From: an uncultured bacterium
Lineage (GTDB): Bacteria > Desulfobacterota > Desulfovibrionia > Desulfovibrionales > Desulfovibrionaceae
Direction of reading: 5' to 3'
Assembly (NCBI GenBank): GCA_905215675.1
Contig: CAJMRA010000106.1
Span: forward strand, 1-7,866
DNA: 7,866 nucleotides
Shown here: positions 1-4,472 of the stretch, piece by piece
Layout: each line of letters begins with the position of its first letter
Position numbering within the stretch: position 1 is the stretch's first letter
The notes under the pieces: generated by a model
The model's input: the letters and a program-made list of their open reading frames with translations, nothing else
Databases searched by the model: none
What the model was told of the DNA's origin: nothing
Made by a program: the position numbers and the translations under genes

Positions 1-42
1 CCATCCTTCCCCCAACGCGCTTTTTCAGAGGGGACACAGGCC
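1..42 (-). repeat. Intergenic repeat copy D (inverted copy of the 497-537 tail)
   Basis: Read on the minus strand this segment matches 497-537. The outermost 30 bases are identical, then comes a GGG versus AG difference, then 9 further identical bases (ACACAGGCC in plus-strand reading). It includes the shared block CTGAAAAAGCGCG followed by five G and AAGG. The window starts inside or at the edge of this copy, so its true left end cannot be seen. In copy B the same bases supply one arm of a terminator-like hairpin, so this copy may be the end of a terminator for a gene lying to the left. Confidence 0.8.
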
Positions 43-81
43 AGGCGGCAAGTACCTTTCAAAGGTTATGTGTCGCCTGTA

Positions 82-110
82 TTTTCTATTTATTTGAAAT
101 AAATAGAAAA
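82..110. other. AT-rich stem-loop
   Basis: The bases TTTTCTATTTATT (82-94) pair perfectly with AATAAATAGAAAA (98-110) across a 3-base loop. The stem is almost pure A/T in a GC-rich region, so it stands out in composition. It lies just upstream of the terminator-like hairpin at 127-191. I cannot assign a role; it could be a weak terminator element or part of a promoter-proximal AT tract. Confidence 0.5.
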
Positions 111-126
111 ATAGGGAGCGTCATAT

Positions 127-191
127 GAAACCCCGTCTTTTCCTGTTCGCGCCTCCGGCGGGAAAGGAAAAAGACGGGGTTTCCGTCTTTT
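127..191 (+). terminator. Probable intrinsic terminator, possibly bidirectional
   Basis: GAAACCCCGTCTTTT (127-141) pairs base for base with AAAAGACGGGGTTTC (169-183). The stem continues after a bulged A through CC/GG (142-143 with 166-167). On the plus strand it is followed by CCGTCTTTT, and the 3' arm itself contains a TTT after the GC core. On the minus strand the arm facing the exit also has a T tract within the stem. It would stop transcription arriving from a gene left of the window, and could act as a backstop for the pstSCA transcript coming from the right. The plus-strand role is the better supported, because of the trailing T run. Confidence 0.65.
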
Positions 192-192
192 A

Positions 193-340
193 GAGCATTT
201 TCAGTTTGAAATGCTTCGCATTTCCAACCATACGGCCTGTCGTTTCGCGGAAAAAGCGCGGTTTTTCCGCTCACTTTGGGCCGGGCGGCGCTGTGCTGCC
301 GCCTCGCGTTTCACCTTTTTCAAAGCTGAAACGTTCTAAC
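193..340 (+). repeat. Intergenic repeat copy A
   Basis: This is the longest copy of a family also seen at 467-537 and 2556-2650. It begins GAGCATTTTC and has a first hairpin, GAAATGC (208-214) with GCATTTC (218-224). A GGCCTGT block (234-240) and a second hairpin, GCGGAAAAA (247-255) with TTTTTCCGC (262-270), follow. After these come GCCGGGCGGCGC (280-291), GCCGCCTCGCGTT (298-310) and a third hairpin: CGTTTCA (307-313) with TGAAACG (327-333), plus CTTT/AAAG around a TTC loop and one C-C mismatch. Bases 278-340 align closely with 2591-2650. The first 35 bases agree with copy C at 27 positions by hand count. Function unknown. Confidence 0.7.
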
Positions 341-345
341 GGACA

Positions 346-387
346 GGAACCGGACGGAACGCCGACGGCGGCGTTTCGTCCGGTTCC
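346..387. other. Long 19-pair stem-loop with tetraloop
   Basis: GGAACCGGACG (346-356) pairs with CGTCCGGTTCC (377-387). The stem continues inward through one G-U pair (357/376) and AACGCCG (358-364) with CGGCGTT (369-375), leaving the 4-base loop ACGG. No T run follows on either strand, so it is not a standard intrinsic terminator. The G-U pair exists only in plus-strand RNA; minus-strand RNA would have a C-A mismatch there. The stem is long enough to be a processed RNA, a transcript-stabilising element or a cruciform, but nothing in the sequence decides between these. Confidence 0.6.
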
Positions 388-466
388 GCATTCGTGCGGC
401 GGGGCGCGGCGGAAATCCGGTTGCGCCCCGTGGTTGCGACCGTGAAAAAGCCGCCCGACGACCGGC

Positions 467-537
467 GTTTGAAACGCGTCGCATTCCAAACCCGGCGGCC
501 TGTGTCTCTCTGAAAAAGCGCGTTGGGGGAAGGATGG
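467..537 (+). repeat. Intergenic repeat copy B
   Basis: It starts with a hairpin of the same type as copy A: GTTTGAAACGC (467-477), loop GTC, GCATTCCAAAC (481-491), with 9 of 11 positions paired. CGGCGGCCTGTGTC and then CTGAAAAAGCGCG follow, aligning with 207-259 of copy A (shared TTTGAAA, TCGCATT, GGCCTGT and GAAAAAGCGCG). Its tail, 497-537, recurs inverted at 1-42. It sits directly beyond the 3' end of pstA. Confidence 0.7.
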
Positions 538-551
538 GGTTCCCTTCCCCC
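525..551 (-). terminator. Candidate terminator of the pstSCA operon
   Basis: GGGGGAAGG (525-533) and CCTTCCCCC (543-551) form a perfect 9-pair stem with a 9-base loop, starting 12 bases beyond the pstA stop codon. On the minus strand it is followed by AACGCG and then CTTTTTC, so a five-T run lies about 7 bases past the stem instead of immediately after it. This makes it an imperfect intrinsic terminator; the position just after the last gene of the operon is the main support. One arm lies within repeat copy B. Confidence 0.5.
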
Positions 552-563
552 CGGAAGAACGAT

Positions 564-1448
564 CTAGCGTCTGCCGGCGTGCTGAAGGCGATCGCGCAGG
601 ATGATGGCGGCGAGGTTGATGCCGAGTACCAGGACGATGAGAACAAGTCCTGTTCCGTACTGAAGGGGGCGGGTCTTTTCTATTTCCGTACCGGCGGTTG
701 CCAGAACATACATGTGATAGGGCAGGGACATGACGGGACTCAGCAGGGAGTCGGGCAGTCTGGGCGTGAAGAAGACGGCGGCGGTGAACATGATGGCGGC
801 CGTTTCTCCCGCGGCGCGTGCCACGGCGAGGATGGCGCCGGTCAGCATGCCGGGCAGGGCGCAGGGCAGGACGACGCGGGCGATGGTCTGCGACTTGGAC
901 GCCCCCAGACCGAGCGAGGCTTCACGGTAGGAATCCGGGACGGAACGCAGGGCTTCCTCCGCCGTGCTGATGATGACGGGCAGGGTCAGCACCGCCAGCG
1001 TGAGAATACCCGAGAGCAGCGACACGCCGAGACCGCAGAAGGTGACGAAGAAGGACAGGCCGAAGAGGCCGAAGATGACCGACGGCACGCCCGCAAGGTT
1101 GTTGACGCCGAGACGGACCCAGGAGGCGAAACGGCTGCGCCCCGCGTATTCGTGGAGATAGACGGCCGAGCCCACGCCCAGGGGAAAGGAGATGCAGAGG
1201 GAACCGAGCGCCAGCAGGGCCGTCCCGATGATGCAGGGCAGGATGCCGCCTTCGGTCATCATGTTGCGGGGAGGTTCCGTCAGGAACGTCCAGGAGAGCG
1301 CGGGCAGGCCCTGCGCGACAAGAAAGACGCAGATGCCGATCAGGGCCAGAACATTGACGGCGGCCGTCGCCCGCAACAGCCCGAACATGAGGCCCTGCAC
1401 AAGGAGTCGGCGCGCGGGGGACGATTCCATGGATGCGGAAGTGCGCAT
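564..1448 (-). CDS. pstA: Phosphate ABC transporter permease PstA
   Basis: This inner-membrane permease forms, with PstC, the phosphate channel of the Pst high-affinity importer. The 294-residue product has a short charged N-terminus, a first membrane helix near residues 27-46, and several further hydrophobic segments consistent with six helices. The PstA-type run FLTEPP lies near 55-60, with GGI and GTA close after it. The stretch NLAGVPSVIFGLFG is typical of PstA, and the cytoplasmic EAA loop that docks on PstB (REASLGLGASKSQTI) falls near 175-189. I chose ATG 1448 over an in-frame GTG at 1457 because AAAGGTG (1455-1461) lies 6 bases before the ATG but overlaps the GTG. It is the last gene of pstS-pstC-pstA, starting 23 bases after pstC. 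Confidence 0.95.
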   Translation of the reverse strand: MRTSASMESSPARRLLVQGLMFGLLRATAAVNVLALIGICVFLVAQGLPALSWTFLTEPPRNMMTEGGILPCIIGTALLALGSLCISFPLGVGSAVYLHEYAGRSRFASWVRLGVNNLAGVPSVIFGLFGLSFFVTFCGLGVSLLSGILTLAVLTLPVIISTAEEALRSVPDSYREASLGLGASKSQTIARVVLPCALPGMLTGAILAVARAAGETAAIMFTAAVFFTPRLPDSLLSPVMSLPYHMYVLATAGTEIEKTRPLQYGTGLVLIVLVLGINLAAIILRDRLQHAGRR

Positions 1449-1454
1449 ACGTTT

Positions 1455-1461
1455 CACCTTT
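1455..1461 (-). promoter_or_regulatory. Ribosome binding site that sets the pstA start
   Basis: Minus-strand AAAGGTG is spaced 6 bases from ATG 1448 and lies within the 23-base pstC-pstA gap. It overlaps the alternative GTG at 1457, which argues for the shorter, 294-residue product. Confidence 0.7.
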
Positions 1462-1471
1462 CAAAAATCCG

Positions 1472-2356
1472 TTACAGTCCTGAAGACCCGGCCATACGGT
1501 GTTTTTCCGCGATGCGGGAGGCCACGATATTGAATGCCAGCGTCAGCAGAAAGAGGACGATGCCGATGGCAAAGAGCGCGTGATAATGCTCGCTGCGGAA
1601 GGGGGTTTCCGCCATTTCCGCCGCAATGGAGGCGGGCATGGGGCGTACCGGATCGAGCAGCGATTCCGGCAGGATGGCCGCGCCGCCCGCCACCATGAGC
1701 ACGACCATGGTTTCCCCGATGGCGCGCGACATGCCGAGCATGACGGCCGTGCCGATGCCGGAGAGGGCGGCGGGCACGACGACGCGGCGAATGGTCTGCC
1801 AGCGCGTGGCCCCAAGCGCCAGGGACGCCTCGCGCAGGGAGCGGGGAACGGCATGCAGCGCGTCTTCCGACACGGAACAGATGGTCGGCACGCTCATGAT
1901 GGCCAGCACCAGCGAGGCGTTGAGCAGATTCAGGCCCGAGTCCGCTCCCAGGTAGTCCTGAAGAAAGGGGGCCACCACGACCATGCCGAGGAAGCCCAGC
2001 ACCACGGAAGGCAGGGCGGCCAGCAGTTCCACGAAGGGCTTGATGATGCGGCGCGCCGCCGGGGGAGCCAGTTCGTTGAGGTAGACGGCCGTCATGACTC
2101 CCAGGGGCACGGCCAGCAGGGAGGAGAGCAGGGTCACGGCCAGCGAGGCGACAAGCAGCGGGAATATACCGAACAGACCGGGATCTTCGGTGGGGTACCA
2201 CAGCATGCCGCCCAGAAATTCCAGCGGGGAATGCGTGCCGAACAGGGGCAGACCTTCCAGAAAGAGAAAAAGCACAATGCCTGCCAGCGCCAGCAGGGAG
2301 CTGCCCGCCACGGCTGCCAGAACATAGCGGACGCAATCTTCTTTACCCAATCGCAT
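1472..2356 (-). CDS. pstC: Phosphate ABC transporter permease PstC
   Basis: This inner-membrane permease is the partner of PstA in the Pst importer. It has 294 residues with hydrophobic segments near 11-33, 62-92, 108-131, 145-160, 202-225 and 260-280, as expected for six helices. Family marks include the FGIFPLL stretch near 62-68, the PLGVMTAVYLNELAP run near 84-98, ELLAALPSVVLGFLGM near 110-125, and the EAA loop REASLALGATRWQTI near 175-189. The frame stays open far upstream, but that extension is Arg/Pro-rich and runs back over pstS. ATG 2356 is preceded by AAGGAC with good spacing (2364-2369), so it is preferred. It lies 287 bases after pstS and 23 bases before pstA. Confidence 0.95.
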   Translation of the reverse strand: MRLGKEDCVRYVLAAVAGSSLLALAGIVLFLFLEGLPLFGTHSPLEFLGGMLWYPTEDPGLFGIFPLLVASLAVTLLSSLLAVPLGVMTAVYLNELAPPAARRIIKPFVELLAALPSVVLGFLGMVVVAPFLQDYLGADSGLNLLNASLVLAIMSVPTICSVSEDALHAVPRSLREASLALGATRWQTIRRVVVPAALSGIGTAVMLGMSRAIGETMVVLMVAGGAAILPESLLDPVRPMPASIAAEMAETPFRSEHYHALFAIGIVLFLLTLAFNIVASRIAEKHRMAGSSGL

Positions 2357-2643
2357 GCGGCTGTCCTTGGATGGTGAAATGGAGAGGGGAGACAAGTCTG
2401 CGCTTCGGCAGGACGGCGCGCGGCGTTCCCGGGGAGATGCCGGGCCGCCGGGGCCCGCGCGGGACGGCGGCCCGTTCGGGCGGAAAGGCCGCCGCCGCGC
2501 CGGAACGGCGTCCGCGGGGGAAGAACAGCCCTCCCCTGCGGAGCGGGCACGCCTGGAGCATCTTCCGTTTGAAACACGTTGCGTTTCAAACGGCCGGGCG
2601 GCGCGGCCGCCTCGCGTTGTATCTTTTTCAAAGATACAACGCG
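2357..2643 (-). other. Structured gap between pstS and pstC
   Basis: This 287-base spacer within the pstSCA arm is unusually long for an operon; pstC-pstA has only 23 bases. It contains a hairpin touching the pstS stop (2613-2643), a second hairpin (2565-2593), and a GC-rich block with competing pairings. CGGGCCGCCG (2441-2450) pairs with CGGCGGCCCG (2465-2474), while GGCGGCC (2466-2472) can instead pair with GGCCGCC (2487-2493). No promoter or Pho box is evident. A role in lowering pstCA expression relative to pstS is plausible, because the binding protein is normally needed in excess. This is inference. Confidence 0.6.
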
Positions 2644-2650
2644 CTATCGG
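2556..2650 (+). repeat. Intergenic repeat copy C
   Basis: GAGCATCTTC is followed by a perfect 11-pair hairpin, CCGTTTGAAAC (2565-2575) with GTTTCAAACGG (2583-2593). Then come GCCGGGCGGCGC (2593-2604), GCCGCCTCGCGTT (2606-2618) and the terminal hairpin around TTTTTCAAAG (2624-2633). The order of blocks matches copy A, but copy C lacks the roughly 50-base insert between the first hairpin and GCCGGGCGGCGC. It ends at the pstS stop codon and overlaps the last codons of pstS by a few bases. Confidence 0.75.
2613..2643 (-). other. Perfect 14-pair hairpin abutting the pstS stop codon
   Basis: CGCGTTGTATCTTT (2613-2626) pairs fully with AAAGATACAACGCG (2630-2643) across a 3-base loop. It begins immediately after the pstS TAG (2646-2644). 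No T run follows, so a complete intrinsic stop is unlikely. A position flush with the 3' end of the binding-protein gene fits a partial terminator or an mRNA 3'-end stabiliser, as known for REP-type hairpins after periplasmic binding-protein genes in enterobacteria. The role here is inferred. Confidence 0.7.
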
Positions 2651-3459
2651 GCAAGCGGCACGAAGCCCACGGCGCGGACGTCCTTCTGTCCCTTGTCCCG
2701 GGCAAGCAGATAGTCCACAAAGAGTTTGGCATCGCCGGCGGGTGCGCCGTTGGTGAAGATGTAGAGTTCGCGGGCGATGGGCCACTGACGGGACAGGGCC
2801 GTTTCGGCGGATGCGGTCATGTCGTTGACGCGCAGGCCCTTGACGCCGCTGTTGAGGTAGCCGAGCCCCAGATATCCGATGGCGTTGCGGTTCTTGGAAA
2901 CAGCCTGGGAAACGGCGCCGTTGGAGGCCTGCATGAGAGCGGCGGGCGTCACGCGGGTCTTCTTCATGATCAGTTCGTGCCAGCTTTCAAAGGTGCCGGA
3001 AGACGTGTCGCGCGAGATGACCACGATCCGGGCGTCCTCGCCGCCCACGTCCTTCCAGTTTTTGATCTTTCCGGCATAAATATCGGCAAGCTGCTGTACG
3101 GACAGATTGTCAACCTTGTTGGAAGGATGCACCACGGGCACGATGGCGTCCACGGCAATGGCCGTGCGCTGCGGGGACACGCCGTTCTTTTCGGCGGCGG
3201 CTTTTTCCTTGTCCTGAATATCGCGGCTGCTCATGGCGATGTCGCACTGCTTTTCAATCAGCGCCTTGATACCATTGCCGGAGCCGCCGCCGGAAATGCT
3301 CAGGTGTACGGAAGGATGCGAGGCCATGAAGGCTTCGCCGGCTTTCTGCACAACGGGCAGCACGGTGGTGGAACCGTTGATGGTCAGATCCCCGGCGGAG
3401 ACAGGGGCGGCCAGACTGACGGCCGTGAAGGCGGCGGCGCACAGCATACCGAATTTCAT
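2644..3459 (-). CDS. pstS: Periplasmic phosphate-binding protein PstS
   Basis: This is the substrate-binding subunit that captures phosphate in the periplasm and delivers it to PstC/PstA. It is 271 residues long, shorter than the E. coli protein but usual for the compact PstS family. Residues 1-22 look like a Sec signal peptide with the AXA-type site PVSA before GDL. There is no lipobox, so a soluble periplasmic protein is expected. Family motifs are INGSTTVLPVV (27-37), SGGGSGNGIKALI (56-68), DIAMSSRDI (73-81), ISRDTSSGTFESW (148-160) and SNGAVSQAV (179-187). ATG 3459 is preceded by AAGGAG (3467-3472) with 7-base spacing. It is the first gene of the leftward operon, behind a Pho box at 3534-3551. 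Confidence 0.97.
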   Translation of the reverse strand: MKFGMLCAAAFTAVSLAAPVSAGDLTINGSTTVLPVVQKAGEAFMASHPSVHLSISGGGSGNGIKALIEKQCDIAMSSRDIQDKEKAAAEKNGVSPQRTAIAVDAIVPVVHPSNKVDNLSVQQLADIYAGKIKNWKDVGGEDARIVVISRDTSSGTFESWHELIMKKTRVTPAALMQASNGAVSQAVSKNRNAIGYLGLGYLNSGVKGLRVNDMTASAETALSRQWPIARELYIFTNGAPAGDAKLFVDYLLARDKGQKDVRAVGFVPLAR

Positions 3460-3519
3460 GGAATGACTCCTTGTGTAAAGAGGTTGTCGTCGAGAGGGGA
3501 AATTCCTTTCGCGAATCCC

Positions 3520-3551
3520 TTATTGCGAGGGGATGTGACGGTTGTGTGACG
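3520..3551 (-). promoter_or_regulatory. Pho box and promoter of pstSCA
   Basis: On the minus strand two copies of CGTCACA are separated by CAAC, giving an exact 11-base period (3545-3551 and 3534-3540). This is the layout of a PhoB binding site, whose E. coli half-site is CTGTCAT. Eight bases further on lies CAATAA (3525-3520), a plausible -10 element, with no separate -35. That arrangement is typical of PhoB-activated promoters, where the distal half-site replaces the -35. It implies a leader of roughly 50-55 bases before pstS. Confidence 0.8.
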
Positions 3552-3637
3552 GGAGCAAGAAAAGACGACGACAACACAAAGGCGTTTATCTTCGGCTGGT
3601 TGCGTCTTTCGATGGGCTTTGCCGGACGGAAGGCGGC

Positions 3638-3655
3638 TTGTCACCCTATTGTCAC
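3638..3655 (+). promoter_or_regulatory. Pho box upstream of phoB
   Basis: Two identical TTGTCAC copies (3638-3644 and 3649-3655) are separated by CCTA, again with an 11-base period, on the plus strand. This predicts autoactivation of phoBR-pstB-phoU by PhoB~P. No good -10 is visible: the expected position lies in GC-rich sequence near CATGTC (3670-3675). A small hairpin, CCGCGC (3665-3670) with GCGCGG (3676-3681), covers the likely start region. Confidence 0.78.
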
Positions 3656-3720
3656 ATGTTCGCCCCGCGCATGTCGCGCGGAAAGGGTGAAGTGTGCCTG
3701 TCCTGAAAAGGAAAGAGGTC

Positions 3721-4401
3721 ATGGACAAGAAGAAAATCCTTATTGTGGAAGATGAGGCCGATATCCGCGAACTGCTGCGCTATCATCTGGAGCGGGAAGG
3801 TTTCGAGGTGCTGGAGGCGGGGGACGGCCCCGCCGGTCTGGCGCTGGCCCGCACGGAGCAGCCCGCGCTCATGCTGCTGGACGTGATGCTGCCCGGCATG
3901 GACGGCTTCGACGTGCTGCGCGGTCTGGCCACGGAAGAGGGTCCGGCGGTGCCGGTGCTGCTGCTGACGGCGCGCGGCGAGGAAGTGGATCGCGTGGTAG
4001 GCCTTACGCTGGGGGCCGACGACTATGTGGTCAAACCGTTCAGCGTGCGGGAACTGATGCTGCGGGTCAAGGCCATTCTGCGGCGGCAGGAGCGCGTCAG
4101 GACGGGAACGGTGTTGCGGCATCACGGTATCGCGCTGGATACGGAGCGGCATCGCGCCAGCGTCAATGACGAACCCGTGACGCTGACAGCCACGGAATTC
4201 CGCCTGCTGGAGGATTTGCTGCGCCACAGCGGCGCCGTGCGCACGCGCGAACAGCTGCTCAACGCCGTCTGGGGCTACTCCTTCGAAGGCTATGCCCGTA
4301 CGGTGGACACGCATGTCCGCCGTTTGCGCGCCAAGCTGGGCGCAGCCTCGGCCGTTGTGGAAACCGTGCGCGGCGTCGGCTATCGGCTGAAGGAAGACTG
4401 A
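3721..4401 (+). CDS. phoB: Phosphate-regulon response regulator PhoB
   Basis: This OmpR/PhoB-type transcription factor binds Pho boxes when phosphorylated by PhoR. The product has 226 residues, close to the 229 of E. coli PhoB. The receiver domain occupies about 1-120, with acidic pocket E10/D11, phosphoacceptor D54 in LLDVMLPGMDG, T83, Y102 and K105 (KPF). The winged-helix DNA-binding domain occupies about 128-226, with the recognition-helix region RTVDTHVRRLRAKLG and the C-terminal VRGVGYRL hairpin. ATG 3721 is chosen because AAGGAA (3708-3713) lies 7 bases upstream; an in-frame GTG at 3694 would read through this ribosome site. It is the first gene of the rightward operon, 71 bases before phoR. 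Confidence 0.96.
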   Translation: MDKKKILIVEDEADIRELLRYHLEREGFEVLEAGDGPAGLALARTEQPALMLLDVMLPGMDGFDVLRGLATEEGPAVPVLLLTARGEEVDRVVGLTLGADDYVVKPFSVRELMLRVKAILRRQERVRTGTVLRHHGIALDTERHRASVNDEPVTLTATEFRLLEDLLRHSGAVRTREQLLNAVWGYSFEGYARTVDTHVRRLRAKLGAASAVVETVRGVGYRLKED

Positions 4402-4472
4402 TCCTGCGGGACATACATCATCGGGGAACGGCGGACGGCGTTCCGGCGGACGCCGCGACGGCGGAGGGAATC

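Larger units (their letters stand above)
1..563. other. Non-coding, hairpin-rich region downstream of pstA
   Basis: I see no credible gene here. The open frames on both strands are short, lack convincing ribosome binding sites and translate into Arg/Pro/Gly-rich text. The region holds, in order: an inverted copy of a repeat tail (1-42), a small palindrome (ACCTTT-C-AAAGGT, 54-66), an AT-rich hairpin with 13-base arms at 82-94 and 98-110, a strong terminator-like hairpin (127-191), repeat copy A (193-340), a long stem-loop (346-387), an 8-pair GC stem (400-407 with 423-430) and repeat copy B (467-537). The pstA operon ends here from the right. The left-hand neighbour is outside the window; the terminator at 127-191 suggests it reads rightwards, which is inference. 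Confidence 0.75.

Noticed and set aside
193..537. CRISPR-like array in the repeated intergenic region
   Set aside because: The copies are imperfect, irregularly spaced, differ in orientation and internal inserts, and lack uniform spacers.
1449..1457. GTG start for pstA at 1457
   Set aside because: The ribosome binding sequence overlaps this codon, whereas it is well spaced for ATG 1448.
534..1583. Long plus-strand open frame (349 codons) opposite pstA
   Set aside because: Its translation is Gly/Asp/Gln/Arg-rich with no recognisable domain, and it lies antisense to a clear permease gene. It is a product of GC-skewed codon use.
2357..2785. N-terminal extension of pstC by 143 codons
   Set aside because: The extension is Arg/Pro-rich, crosses the repeat and the pstS end, and is not seen in PstC proteins. 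ATG 2356 has a good ribosome binding site and gives the expected length.
2371..3549. 392-codon plus-strand open frame across the pstS region
   Set aside because: It runs antisense through pstS, the spacer and the divergent promoter. It has low-complexity Gly-rich text and no ribosome site.
3694..3720. Earlier GTG start for phoB
   Set aside because: It would add nine residues encoded by the ribosome binding site itself; the receiver domain begins normally at ATG 3721.
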